NCBI RefSeq assembly: GCF_001661915.1
Contig: NZ_LYWY01000006.1
Span: 1-64,000, forward strand
DNA length: 64,000 nt
Source of the DNA: Croceicoccus pelagius
Lineage (GTDB): Bacteria > Pseudomonadota > Alphaproteobacteria > Sphingomonadales > Sphingomonadaceae
Direction: 5' to 3'
Program-made: the position numbers and the translations under genes
In this document: positions 17,915-26,410 of the stretch, piece by piece
Numbering within the stretch: the stretch's first letter is position 1
Layout: each line of letters opens with the position of its first letter
The notes under the pieces: model-generated
Told to the model about the DNA's origin: nothing
Databases searched by the model: none
Seen by the model: only the letters and a program-made list of their open reading frames with translations

Positions 17915-20772
17915 CAGAAGACCACCCGCGCGCCGAACTTGGCAGTCCAGTCGTACTCTTCGTACTGGTACAGGTTCCGCTGGTTACCGAGGTTGTTGTA
18001 AGCGACGTACTTGGCGTTGTTGATGTTGATCCACTCGCCGAACAGCTGGACCATGTCGGTCAGCTGATACTTCGCGCTGAAATCCAGCTGGAAGTGGTTG
18101 TCGACGTAGCGGTCCTCATCTGGCTCGTCGCCAAGCTCGTCGAGGTACTTGTCGCGATACGTGCCCGAAAGGCGCAGCGAGAGCGGGCCCTTCTCATAGC
18201 CGAGCACAGCGTTGAACGTGTGCTTGGATGTCGAAGGCAGCGTGATCTTGCGAAGATCGGTCGCGTCGCCATCGGTCGGGACCATGCCGGTCGCATCGGT
18301 GTAAGTATAGTTCGCCTGCACCAGCAATCCGTCCAGCGGGGCCGGAAGCATCGTCAGCGCCTGCGAGAAGCTGAGCTCCGCGCCGAAGACTTCAGCGCTG
18401 GGCCCGTTGATCGGGATCACCGCTTCGTCGGCGTAGATGCCGTTGAAGGTCACGCCTTCCTGCACCGTGTCGACGATGTAGTTCTTCACGTCCTTGTAGA
18501 AGACCGCGGCGCTGATGCCGCCCGTGCGCGACATGTACCATTCGAGCGAGGCGTCGAGGTTCCACGCCTCATACGGATCGAGGTCGGGGTTGCCGAACTC
18601 GCCCTCGATCTCGTCCTCGTCGTTTACCTCGACGGCAAAGCGCGGGGCGAGCTTCGAGAGCTTGGGACGGACAAGACTGCGATAACCGGCAAGGCGGACC
18701 AGCAGGTCCGGCTGAACCTCGTACCTCAGGTTCAGGCTCGGCAGCAGGTGGCCATAGTCCTTCTCGTACTGCACGGGCGCAAATACGACGATATCGTCGG
18801 TTGCGGTCGTGCCGTCGGGAAGCGTCGCGTCTTCCTCGTAAAGCGTGACCGTGTTGCCGAAAATGTCGTTCTTAGTGTGCTCGTACCGCACGCCGCCAAT
18901 CGCGCGCAGCGGGCCGTTGTCGTAAGTCGCCATGACGTATCCCGCCATGATGGCCTCATCGACACGGTAATCCTCGACACTTGAGTCGAACTCGCTGTCG
19001 ATTTCCTGCAGCTCGAACTGATCGAAATTGCCGTAGAAGTAGTCGGTCGGCGCGGTGAAATCGGGCAGAGGCGAGATGCCGATGATGTCGTAGGTCTGGT
19101 AACCCTGGACCATGTCGAGCGTGTAGTCGCCATCACCGTCCCACTCGTAGAACTCTACCGTCTTGTCGTAGGTCTTCTTGCGGAAACGGCCCTTGGCGCC
19201 GGCCTGGAGCGTCAGGCTCGCGTTGCCCATGAACATCTCGTACTCCGCGTCGAACTGGCCGGCGTACTCTTCGTCTTCCGCGCTCGAGAGCGCGGTAAGC
19301 TCGATGTCCTTCAGCTCGTAAGCGGCCGGATCGAAGAAGCCCGAGGTGTTGCCCGCTGCCTGGTAGAGCGGCACGCGCGGGTCGGAGTAGTCGACCGCGA
19401 TCAGCAGTTCGTCGCCGATCACATCACCGTCGCCTTCGAAGTCCTGTTCGAACTGCGTCGGGTCCAGCGAGCCGTTCTCTCGCTCGCTGGCCTTTGCGTA
19501 GCTGGCCGAGTATTCGGCGAAGAAGCCGCTATCGAGCTTGGTCTCGCCGCCCAGCACGATCGAGTAGATGCGCTGGCGTTCGAAACGATCCTTCACATCG
19601 CGTTCGACGGTAAATTCGGCCGTGTCGGAAGAGAACGTCGCCGTGCTGCCCACGAGGGTCGGCAGGTCCTCGTCTTCGAAGTCGCCGAAATCGAACGTCA
19701 GGCGGCGACGGTATTCCTGGTCGTCGAACTGGCTCCACGTGCCCTTGATGTAGAGCTCCGTCGTCTCGCCCGCGCGGAAATCCATACCCAGCGTCGCGCT
19801 GATGCGCTCGCGCTCGACATCGTAGTCGCGGTACTGGATTTCCTGCGCGTAAGGCGTGCCGCCATCATCGGTCCAGTCGTCGGCCTCGATGTTGTCGGTT
19901 TCGAACGTGCGCTGGTAGTAGGAGACGCCGCCCGAAATGCCGACGTTCTCGCCAAGCCGGCTGGCAAAGTCGAGGCTGGCCTTGGGGGTCAGCTCGTTGG
20001 CCTTCTCGTTGTAGCTGCCCTCGATCTTGGCGACGAGCAGGTCCTTCTCGCGGTCGAAGGCGCTGGTCGTCTTGATCTCTACGCTGGCGCCAATGGTGTC
20101 GGCATCCATGTCGGGCGTGAGAGACTTCTTCACTTCGATCGATTCGATGATATCCGAACTGATCACGTCGAGCGCGACCGAGCGAACATCGCTTTCCGGG
20201 GCCGGCAGACGAACGCCGTTAAGTGATGTCGAATTCAATTCGGGATCGAGACCGCGGACCGAGACGAAACGGCCCTCTCCCTGGTCGTTGAGGACGTTGA
20301 CGCCCGGCAGGCGGCGCAGCGATTCCGCGACGTTCTGATCGGGGAACTGGCCGATGGCATCACGCGTGATGACATCGCTGACGGTATCGGCGGCGCGCTT
20401 ACGCGAAAGGGCGCTACCAAGATTTGCACGCTGGCCGACGACGAGGATCTGGCCGTCGATACCGGCGAGCGTGAAATCCGCATCTACCGAACCCGTTGCC
20501 GGGACCGTCACGCTCACTTCCTGCGCCTGCGCGCCGATATAGTCTGCGCGGAGGGTATAAGTGCCCGCGGGAACGTCGACGAAGCGGAAGCTGCCGTCGC
20601 TGGCCGTGGCGACCTTGCGGTCCAGTTCTTCGATTTCGACCTCGACGGCGCGAAGGCCAGCCGTGCCGGTCGCGTCGATGACGTTACCTTCGATTTCCCC
20701 TGCGATGGCCGGCGCGCTGCCCAGCGCGATTGCCCCCATTGCGGCCCCGAGGAGCCAACGTGACGATCCCAT
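17914..20772 (-). CDS. TonB-dependent receptor, probably for phytate or its products
   Basis: 952 aa. Signal peptide (ends about AIA-G, residue 24), then an N-terminal carboxypeptidase-regulatory-like beta-sandwich (about 25-110), plug domain (VRGLDPELNSTSLNGVRL) and 22-strand barrel ending in the aromatic GARVVF. The plug follows the 'VVGQRANLGSALSRKRAADTVS' region, here cited only by position about 125-145. A GGAGG site lies 7 nt upstream of the ATG. It is the first gene of the phytase-PhoX operon, so organic phosphate is the likely ligand by context only; sequence alone does not fix the substrate. Confidence 0.9.
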   Translation of the reverse strand: MGSSRWLLGAAMGAIALGSAPAIAGEIEGNVIDATGTAGLRAVEVEIEELDRKVATASDGSFRFVDVPAGTYTLRADYIGAQAQEVSVTVPATGSVDADFTLAGIDGQILVVGQRANLGSALSRKRAADTVSDVITRDAIGQFPDQNVAESLRRLPGVNVLNDQGEGRFVSVRGLDPELNSTSLNGVRLPAPESDVRSVALDVISSDIIESIEVKKSLTPDMDADTIGASVEIKTTSAFDREKDLLVAKIEGSYNEKANELTPKASLDFASRLGENVGISGGVSYYQRTFETDNIEADDWTDDGGTPYAQEIQYRDYDVERERISATLGMDFRAGETTELYIKGTWSQFDDQEYRRRLTFDFGDFEDEDLPTLVGSTATFSSDTAEFTVERDVKDRFERQRIYSIVLGGETKLDSGFFAEYSASYAKASERENGSLDPTQFEQDFEGDGDVIGDELLIAVDYSDPRVPLYQAAGNTSGFFDPAAYELKDIELTALSSAEDEEYAGQFDAEYEMFMGNASLTLQAGAKGRFRKKTYDKTVEFYEWDGDGDYTLDMVQGYQTYDIIGISPLPDFTAPTDYFYGNFDQFELQEIDSEFDSSVEDYRVDEAIMAGYVMATYDNGPLRAIGGVRYEHTKNDIFGNTVTLYEEDATLPDGTTATDDIVVFAPVQYEKDYGHLLPSLNLRYEVQPDLLVRLAGYRSLVRPKLSKLAPRFAVEVNDEDEIEGEFGNPDLDPYEAWNLDASLEWYMSRTGGISAAVFYKDVKNYIVDTVQEGVTFNGIYADEAVIPINGPSAEVFGAELSFSQALTMLPAPLDGLLVQANYTYTDATGMVPTDGDATDLRKITLPSTSKHTFNAVLGYEKGPLSLRLSGTYRDKYLDELGDEPDEDRYVDNHFQLDFSAKYQLTDMVQLFGEWININNAKYVAYNNLGNQRNLYQYEEYDWTAKFGARVVF

Positions 20773-20849
20773 TACTCAACCTCCGTGATGTTGTCGGGAG
20801 GCCGGATAGGAGCATCATCTTACTGATTCGCGACGTTACGAAGACAGTC

Positions 20850-20878
20850 GCATGACGCACGTGCGAATGCTGTAACAG
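20850..20878 (-). promoter_or_regulatory. Inverted repeat and weak Pho-box-like repeat upstream of the phytase operon
   Basis: The palindrome CGCACGTGCG (20856-20865), flanked by GCAT and ATGC arms, lies about 85 nt before the TonB receptor ATG. Overlapping it on the minus strand is CTGTTAC, followed at an 11-nt period by TTCGCAC, a partial match to the CTGTCAC-N4-CTGTCAC Pho box. Phosphate control by PhoB would fit the operon's function but the second half-site is poor. Confidence 0.3.
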
Positions 20879-20930
20879 ACTGGAAATATTACAAATAAGA
20901 CACGCATGCTCGCACGCGCAGCTTATCAGG

Positions 20931-21164
20931 TCATGAAATGCAGATCGCGTCCTCCAGCGGCACGCTATCGACCAGCAGGCCCAGTTCATCCTCGATCAAA
21001 AGCAGCTGCGACAAGCGCAGGCGACCTTTGAGAATATCCTTGGCGGCAAGTTGTCTGGCGACATATTTCGCGGTCAGGTGCGCTGACGGGAGGTCGGGGC
21101 AATCCATCACGCAATCGCGCTTGTTTGGCGCGTTGTCCTCCAGTCGGAAACGGTACTCGGGCAT
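20931..21164 (-). CDS. Small DUF6894-like protein
   Basis: 77 aa from the ATG at 21164, which has GGAG 7 nt upstream; a longer frame from 21260 has no clear ribosome site. The start MPEYRFRLED and the following acidic-to-helical pattern resemble the short DUF6894 proteins that are common in alphaproteobacteria, usually annotated as hypothetical. No signal peptide or membrane segment. Function unknown. Confidence 0.6.
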   Translation of the reverse strand: MPEYRFRLEDNAPNKRDCVMDCPDLPSAHLTAKYVARQLAAKDILKGRLRLSQLLLIEDELGLLVDSVPLEDAICIS

Positions 21165-21502
21165 TGCAACTCCATCCGTAATTCCGCGATCGGGACGACC
21201 GGACTTTTGGCAGAATTGGTGCAAACCGGCAATGAGACTATCCTGACCGCAATATGACATTTGCGCTGCGGTTTCCCTTTTGGTGGACGACGTCGAAATT
21301 TTCTCCCGACCTCGGGAACAGACCTGCTGCTATTGTTTTACACCGTGGAAGACGGCGCTGCCTCCCTGGCTCCCAGACGTCAAAGAACGCACCGTCAAGG
21401 ACTCCCTTGTCATATTTGCTTTCGCCTCACGCCTGCTCTTGCGGCAACGTTTTGCGAATCGTTTGACCTTCCGACAAAGCTTTGCGAATTGGAGCCCGCC
21501 TC

Positions 21503-21540
21503 GCGGGTGTAGCTCAATGGTAGAGCAGCAGCTTCCCAAG
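21503..21540 (+). pseudogene. Orphan 5' half of tRNA-Gly(CCC): left attachment copy
   Basis: These 38 bp are identical to positions 1-38 of the intact tRNA-Gly gene at 23292, ending in the anticodon loop (CTTCCCAAG). The sequence then diverges completely. Together with the intact copy it brackets a 1.8-kb islet as a direct repeat. The 340 bp before it (21165-21502) hold no convincing gene; they are probably the ancestral upstream region of the tRNA. Confidence 0.85.
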
Positions 21541-21581
21541 ATTAGACTATCATTGAAAATAAACGATAAATTCCCGAATAG

Positions 21582-21621
21582 CCGTCCAACATTGACCACT
21601 TAGATCGATAATGTTGGACGG
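21582..21621. repeat. Left-end inverted pair of CCGTCCAACA sites
   Basis: CCGTCCAACAT (21582-21592) and its exact complement ATGTTGGACGG (21611-21621) form an inverted repeat with 18 nt between, starting 41 nt inside the left attachment repeat. The same 10-mer occurs twice near the right end. The layout resembles recombinase or excisionase arm sites. No U-run follows, so it is not an obvious terminator for the gene ending at 21643. Confidence 0.6.
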
Positions 21622-21642
21622 ATCGGTTTGATGGTTTGGCGT

Positions 21643-22443
21643 TTATCCAATGCCGAGAATTGCTGAGAAGGCACCGAGCGCATGGAGCAGACCTGGAGTC
21701 GCTACCCCTCCCGCAGCCCCGCCTACCGCACCCTCAATAATCGTACGAAGCGATTTACCGGCCTCCTGCAGGATTGTTGGATTTGGCTCTAGCTTTTGAA
21801 GTTGCGATTTGATGGTTTGGATATCCGGTTCAGCTTCTCTCCGGATTTCTTCGTTGGGGATGGAATTTTCCAGACGGTCAAGAGCGGCCGAAATCTCTTT
21901 TGAAGTCAACGTGACCACCGTCGATTGGGAAGCCTGCCCATTCCCTTGCTGAACTCCACCAATAATCGTGTCTGCATTCACGACGTAAATGGCACGATCT
22001 TCTCGTGACTTGCGGCTTCCTACTCCCAATGCAAATGCTCGGATCTGGACGCCAATGTTAGAACGCACTGTTCCTACCATCTGCTCCAGTGCCTCTCTTT
22101 GACTATCGTTAATCTTCGCACTGCCATGTCGAAATGCATAAGGCGGGATTGCGAGCTCATCGACCACTTGCTGAAGATGGGCGACGGCGATTTCGCGAGC
22201 TTCTGGCATCTGCAAATTTGCGCCTGACCAGTCAGCAGTAATTTCGATTATTTCGGCCACATGAGATCGGAGTACTTCCTCCAAATTTTGCACTCCACTC
22301 AGTATTGCCGCTCCGCTGTTGCTGAGACCTCTCTTGCCCATTGCAGCCAAGTTTTTTTCGCGTGCTTGCGCGGCGCTGACACTCAGCTCTTTGAAGCGAT
22401 GATTGAGAAAATCTTTGAAATCTTGAGGCGATGCGTCACTCAT
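21643..22443 (-). CDS. Unknown islet protein with helical body and hydrophobic Gly/Ala C-terminus
   Basis: 266 aa, not confidently assigned to a family. Residues 1-130 are mostly charged helices (DFLNHRFKELSVSA, LEEVLRSHVAEII). A short beta-rich stretch at 151-180 (YVVNADTIIGGVQQGNGQ) resembles the 'QTG/QQGN' parallel-beta motif seen in several accessory proteins. Another amphipathic helical region follows (182-232), then a C-terminal 34 residues rich in Gly, Ala and Leu that could insert in a membrane. It lies 19 nt downstream of the XRE regulator on the same strand. A role in phage defence, toxicity or element maintenance is possible but unproven. Confidence 0.75.
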   Translation of the reverse strand: MSDASPQDFKDFLNHRFKELSVSAAQAREKNLAAMGKRGLSNSGAAILSGVQNLEEVLRSHVAEIIEITADWSGANLQMPEAREIAVAHLQQVVDELAIPPYAFRHGSAKINDSQREALEQMVGTVRSNIGVQIRAFALGVGSRKSREDRAIYVVNADTIIGGVQQGNGQASQSTVVTLTSKEISAALDRLENSIPNEEIRREAEPDIQTIKSQLQKLEPNPTILQEAGKSLRTIIEGAVGGAAGGVATPGLLHALGAFSAILGIG

Positions 22444-22462
22444 CTGTGAAATCCAAAATCGT

Positions 22463-22819
22463 TTAGGACGTCATTCGATCATGGTCTAAGTTTTTCACAT
22501 CACCGCGGTGAGCAAGCAAACTTTTAAGTATCACAATCACCAATTTTTGGTCAGAATCGTTCAGTTGATTAAGCATCGAGAGGACCGTCCTCTGTATCTC
22601 ATTCGAGACATATGGATTATCTAACTCAGATAGAAAATCGACTGGATGTACCTCAAAAATCCTCGCAAATGTGCGCATGTAGTCAAGCGACAACGGCCGC
22701 GTGTTGTTCTCAATCTGGCTGATCGCAGGCTGCGAGATGCCTGCTGCAGCAGAGAGGTCGCTCTGAGAGAGCTTCGCCCTTTTTCGAATTTCTCGTAGAC
22801 GATTGTCCGCTTTGTTCAT
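22463..22819 (-). CDS. XRE-family helix-turn-helix regulator
   Basis: 118 aa. An HTH_3 domain occupies about residues 6-62 (LREIRKRAKLSQSDLSAAAG, then SQPAISQIENNTRPL), typical of Cro/CI/SinR-like repressors. The C-terminal half is a short helical region with no known ligand domain. It is the first gene of a two-gene unit with the 266-aa protein. An imperfect inverted repeat at about 22865-22907 upstream (TCACTCGTAAA ... TTTACGCGAAGTGA) is a plausible operator for autoregulation. Composition matches the AT-rich islet. Confidence 0.88.
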   Translation of the reverse strand: MNKADNRLREIRKRAKLSQSDLSAAAGISQPAISQIENNTRPLSLDYMRTFARIFEVHPVDFLSELDNPYVSNEIQRTVLSMLNQLNDSDQKLVIVILKSLLAHRGDVKNLDHDRMTS

Positions 22820-23004
22820 GATTGCGACCTTCCGCTTTTCACGGAGACCGCAGCAGGATCTAATTCACTCGTAAACTTCGGCCTATGCGATTTACGCGAA
22901 GTGATCTGAGATGACTGCCGAATCACCGTTTCGCGATCGTCATAAGCTTTTGAGGCTTACGATGGCTGCAAAAATTGCATTTTTTAGCAAAGGCTTGCGG
23001 CGAT

Positions 23005-23014
23005 CCGTCCAACA
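23005..23014 (+). repeat. CCGTCCAACA site, inner right
   Basis: Exact third copy of the islet 10-mer, 278 nt before the right attachment repeat. A related GTTGGACG lies at 23097-23104. The surrounding 22820-23291 stretch holds no convincing gene; it contains the XRE promoter region and these sites. Confidence 0.55.
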
Positions 23015-23222
23015 AACCTATCCAATCAGAGGTCTTTTCGATCAGCCAGAGACTTATGACGAGCCTGATAACGCATTAGTTTCAGAACGTTAGGCGGTTG
23101 GACGCTTCGGTCAGAAAAGAAATATAATTAATTTTCAGCAACTTATTCGAAAAAGAGCTGACGATCTAGACATGCCAAGTGCCTGAATTTAAAGGTTTGC
23201 GATCAAATCTTGGCCAAAATAT

Positions 23223-23232
23223 CCGTCCAACA
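23223..23232 (+). repeat. CCGTCCAACA site, outer right
   Basis: Exact fourth copy of the islet 10-mer, 60 nt before the intact tRNA-Gly. A degenerate inverted copy (GGTTGGATCG) lies at 23254-23263. A small hairpin, GTCATT (23271-23276) with AATGAC (23284-23289), lies just before the tRNA. Confidence 0.55.
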
Positions 23233-23291
23233 CGGTTTTTTTGAGGTCCGGAGGTTGGATCGCAAATAAAGTCATTATTCTTCAATGACTT

Positions 23292-23365
23292 GCGGGTGTA
23301 GCTCAATGGTAGAGCAGCAGCTTCCCAAGCTGACGACGGGGGTTCGATTCCCCTCACCCGCTCCA
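23292..23365 (+). tRNA. tRNA-Gly (anticodon CCC)
   Basis: 74 nt including an encoded CCA. Acceptor GCGGGTG pairs with CACCCGC, the anticodon loop is TTCCCAA (CCC at 34-36) and the T-loop is GGTTCGATTCC. It is the intact copy at the right end of the islet; its first 38 nt are the duplicated segment, so its upstream promoter region is islet-derived. Confidence 0.97.
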
Positions 23366-23426
23366 GCGCATATGTTACAGCAATGTCAGGAAATCCACGC
23401 CGCGCGATCATTCTCGCGCCGGGTGA

Positions 23427-23502
23427 TGGTGGGCGGTGAGGGGCTCGAACCCCCGACCCTCTCGGTGTAAACGAGACGCTCTACCAACTGAGCTAACCGC
23501 CC
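23427..23502 (-). tRNA. tRNA-Val (anticodon TAC)
   Basis: 76 nt including CCA on the minus strand. The acceptor stem GGGCGGT pairs with ACCGCCC, and the anticodon loop TTTACAC gives TAC. It faces tRNA-Gly convergently, about 60 nt away, and lies just upstream of the MscS gene. Confidence 0.97.
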
Positions 23503-23588
23503 TTGCCCGGGGGCGCTTAGCGCAAAGTAGTGCGCTGGGAAAGACGAGTTTTCGTGAACGAAACGGCGCGGTCCGCGTTCGATCATAC

Positions 23589-25307
23589 ATGATCGCAAAA
23601 ATTGCAGCTTTCCGCCGATCTTGGCTTATCGTCGTTTTTGCTCTCAGCTTCGTAATCTGTCTGGCGGCTCCGGATGTCTCATTCGCCCAATCGGCAAACT
23701 CGTCGTCCGAGCCTTACGTCTATGAAGTCGATGCCATCAATCCGGGGGCGGGCAACACCTTCTCCGGCTCTGATAACGACACGCCGCAGGCGTTGATGGA
23801 AGCGTTCATGGAGGCTGGACGGAACGAGGACTGGCGCAAGGCGTCGGGGGCTCTCGACCTGTCCTATCTTCCCGTCTCCGAACAGGCGGCCAAGGGGCCG
23901 GAGCACGCCCGCAAGCTGCATTCGGTCATCAAGCGGGCGATGACAACCGACTGGGCCGGCCTTCCCGACCGTCCCGACGCGGTCGATGTGACGAGTTCCG
24001 ACAAAAACCCGATGGCAGGCATACCTCGGCGAAACCTGATGCTGGCGCGGGTCTCGACCTCGGACCGCAGCGTTTCGATCCGGATGCACCGTCTTCAGGT
24101 CGATGGGGGCGAGCCAGTCTGGCTTTTCGCAAGCCAGACGGTTGAAAACGTGCCTGAACTCTACGAACGTTTCGGCCCCACCGAGTTCGAGCAGAAGATG
24201 CCGCCATGGCTACGCGCACCCGCGTTCTGGACGCTGGCGTGGTGGGAAGTCATCGCGATCCCGCTGGTCCTGCTGGTCGCTCTTCTCGCCGCCGCCGCGA
24301 CCTGGGCCGGTATCCGCGCCTTTTGCCGCAAATTTGGCAAGAAACTTCCCGGACGCATCCTGGCCGCCATGAAGGCGCCTGCCGCGATTCTGGCGTTTGC
24401 GGGGACATTCGCGGTTGTCAGGCGCATTGTTTTCACCTTTTCGGGCGCGATCAACACGCTGCTCGATCCGCTGCAAACGCTGCTGATCGTCATCGCTATT
24501 GCTGCGGTGTTCCTTGCCGTGATCGAGGCGATCCTCGACATGGTGGCCGACAGTCAGATCGACGATCTCGGCAAGCCGGAACACGAGAAGGATCGAAATT
24601 ACTACACCACGCTTTCGGCCATCCGCCGCATCGTCATCGTGCTCCTGATCCTTCTCGGGATCGGGATCGTGCTCATCCAGACCGACGTGACCGATACTCT
24701 CGGCTTCTCGCTTTTGGCAGGCGCGGGCATGTTCTCGCTCGTCCTTGCCTTCGCCGCACGCCGGATGCTCAGCGATATCATGGCCTCGATGCAGATCGCC
24801 TTTGCCAAGACCGCGCGGATCGGGGACGCCGTCGAGTTCAATGGAGAGTGGTGTTACGTCGAAAAGATCGGCTTTACCCACTTGCGCCTGCGCACATGGG
24901 ACGATCGCCGCATCATGGCGCCGGTCGCCTCGTTCGTGCAATCGAGCTTCGAGAACTGGACCAAGCAGGACGCGAGCCTTCTCAAGCTCGCCCACCTGAG
25001 GCTCGACCACCGCGCAGATGTCGACGCCCTGCGCAAGGAATTCGCCAGATTCGTGGATGACGAGGATGGCATCTGCGACAAGGAGAATGCCAAGATACAG
25101 GTGGTCGACCACGACGCGACCGGCATGTGGCTGCGCCTGATCGCGCGCGCCCCCGATCCGGCGACAGGTTGGGACATGCATTGCCGGATGCGCGAATACA
25201 TGCTGGCTGCCGCCGCACGGCTCGATGCAGCTGCCGGGAACGAGCCTGCCCCCGCCTACCTCCCGCGCGAGCGCGAGGTTCGGATCGATCTTGCGGACAA
25301 GGGCTGA
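23589..25307 (+). CDS. MscS-family mechanosensitive channel
   Basis: 572 aa from the ATG at 23589; the frame is open further upstream but that part overlaps tRNA-Val. A signal peptide (about 1-33, SFA-Q) precedes a periplasmic domain (about 35-210). Four to five membrane segments follow (about 218-445), including the pore helix region GFSLLAGAGMFSLVLAFAARRM. The cytoplasmic MscS beta domain contains GDAVEFNGEWCYVEKIGF and RTWDDRR. Such large YbdG/YnaI-type channels protect against hypo-osmotic shock. It is followed after 44 nt by the cyclophilin gene on the same strand. Confidence 0.88.
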   Translation: MIAKIAAFRRSWLIVVFALSFVICLAAPDVSFAQSANSSSEPYVYEVDAINPGAGNTFSGSDNDTPQALMEAFMEAGRNEDWRKASGALDLSYLPVSEQAAKGPEHARKLHSVIKRAMTTDWAGLPDRPDAVDVTSSDKNPMAGIPRRNLMLARVSTSDRSVSIRMHRLQVDGGEPVWLFASQTVENVPELYERFGPTEFEQKMPPWLRAPAFWTLAWWEVIAIPLVLLVALLAAAATWAGIRAFCRKFGKKLPGRILAAMKAPAAILAFAGTFAVVRRIVFTFSGAINTLLDPLQTLLIVIAIAAVFLAVIEAILDMVADSQIDDLGKPEHEKDRNYYTTLSAIRRIVIVLLILLGIGIVLIQTDVTDTLGFSLLAGAGMFSLVLAFAARRMLSDIMASMQIAFAKTARIGDAVEFNGEWCYVEKIGFTHLRLRTWDDRRIMAPVASFVQSSFENWTKQDASLLKLAHLRLDHRADVDALRKEFARFVDDEDGICDKENAKIQVVDHDATGMWLRLIARAPDPATGWDMHCRMREYMLAAAARLDAAAGNEPAPAYLPREREVRIDLADKG

Positions 25308-25351
25308 TCGAGGGCTTGCACGCCGGGCGCAGCGCGGCAAGTCTCGGGCCC

Positions 25352-26410
25352 ATGAAAATCAGGACCTTGCTCGGCACGCTTTTCGCTGCTTCCGCCCTCA
25401 CCGCCCCTCTCGCCGCGCAAGAGGTCGAGGACGTCGCGCTAACGCCCGGCGGCGTGGTGAAGGCTGCCGATCCGTCCGAGTGGCGCGACATTCCGGCCGA
25501 AGACCTGCTGGTCATGACACTTACGCCCGATGCCGCTGGAAAGACCCGCGAAGTCGTGATCCAGTTGATGCCGGAACCGGTCTCCAGCGCGTGGACCCAA
25601 AACATCCGCACGATGGCGCGGGCGCACTGGTGGGACGGGCTTTCGATCTATCGCTCGGTCGACAACTGGGTCGTGCAATGGGGTAACGGCGAGGACCCCG
25701 AAAACCCGGAGCCGAAGCCGCTTCCGGGCGGCATCGTGCCGACGAGCGAAGACGCCTACACGATCGCCTGGCAGGACGGCCCGATCCGGACGCTTTGGGG
25801 GGCCAGGGGTCGCCGCGAAGTCGAAGCGTCGAGCCAACTTGCCCCCGCGCGCAAGAGAGACAACTCGCCCGATTTCAGCGACCCTTATTCCGATGCATTC
25901 AGCTATGTCCGCGGACTTCCAGTGGCGGTCGAGCTCGGCTCTTACGAGGTAAGTGATGGCAAAGCCCCCGTGATGACCCGCCCGACCAGGGTGTGGCCTG
26001 TGCACTGCTACGCCTCTGTCGGCGTGGCGCGTGACCTCTCGCCCGATGCGGGCACCGGCGCGGAACTCTATGCCGTGATCGGGCACGGCCCGCGCCAGCT
26101 CGACCGCAACATCGCGGTCGTCGGCAAGGTGATCGAGGGGATTGAGCACATGGCGATCCTGCCGCGCGGCACGGGCGAATACGGCGTTTACGAAACCGAG
26201 GCCGAACATACACCTATCGTCTCGGTGCGGCTCGCCAGCGACTTGCCGGAGCAAGAACGCCCCCGCTTGCGCTATCTCGACACCGACAGCGCGAGTTTCG
26301 CGAAGTATGCCGATGTGATCGCCAACCGAAGCGATGATTTCTACAAGGTCGCGGCAGGCGGCGCAGACGTGTGCAATGTGCGTGTGCCGGTAAAGAGCGT
26401 CGAGGACTAG
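25352..26410 (+). CDS. Periplasmic cyclophilin-type peptidylprolyl isomerase-like protein
   Basis: 352 aa with a signal peptide (ends AAQ, about residue 22). The second half has the cyclophilin-related pattern YASVGVARDLSPDAGTG, AELYAVIGHGPRQLDRNIAVVGKVIEGIEHM and LPRGTGEYGVY, as in bacterial PPIases that assist folding of exported proteins. The first half carries paired Trp-rich segments (ARAHWWDGLSIYR, NWVVQWGNGE) as in the N-terminal part of sphingomonad homologues. The stop codon overlaps the rel stop by 4 nt in convergent orientation. Confidence 0.75.
   Translation: MKIRTLLGTLFAASALTAPLAAQEVEDVALTPGGVVKAADPSEWRDIPAEDLLVMTLTPDAAGKTREVVIQLMPEPVSSAWTQNIRTMARAHWWDGLSIYRSVDNWVVQWGNGEDPENPEPKPLPGGIVPTSEDAYTIAWQDGPIRTLWGARGRREVEASSQLAPARKRDNSPDFSDPYSDAFSYVRGLPVAVELGSYEVSDGKAPVMTRPTRVWPVHCYASVGVARDLSPDAGTGAELYAVIGHGPRQLDRNIAVVGKVIEGIEHMAILPRGTGEYGVYETEAEHTPIVSVRLASDLPEQERPRLRYLDTDSASFAKYADVIANRSDDFYKVAAGGADVCNVRVPVKSVED

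Larger units (their letters stand above)
21503..23329. mobile_element. 1.8-kb islet inserted in tRNA-Gly(CCC), without its own recombinase
   Basis: The islet is bounded by 38-bp direct repeats (21503-21540 and 23292-23329) formed by the 5' half of tRNA-Gly. Joining 21540 to 23330 would recreate an uninterrupted tRNA gene behind the left flank, as expected for site-specific integration. Base composition is visibly AT-richer than both flanks. It carries an XRE regulator and an unknown gene on the minus strand. CCGTCCAACA sites lie within 100 bp of the left repeat and 300 bp of the right one. No integrase, transposase or transfer gene is present, so it would need a recombinase in trans. Confidence 0.75.

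Noticed and set aside
21254-21603. Several 70-107-aa plus-strand frames before and over the tRNA fragment
   Set aside because: No coding signal; one runs through the duplicated tRNA segment.
22911-23093. 60-aa plus-strand frame in the islet
   Set aside because: No ribosome site, no conserved pattern, and it contains one of the CCGTCCAACA sites, so it is more likely non-coding regulatory DNA.
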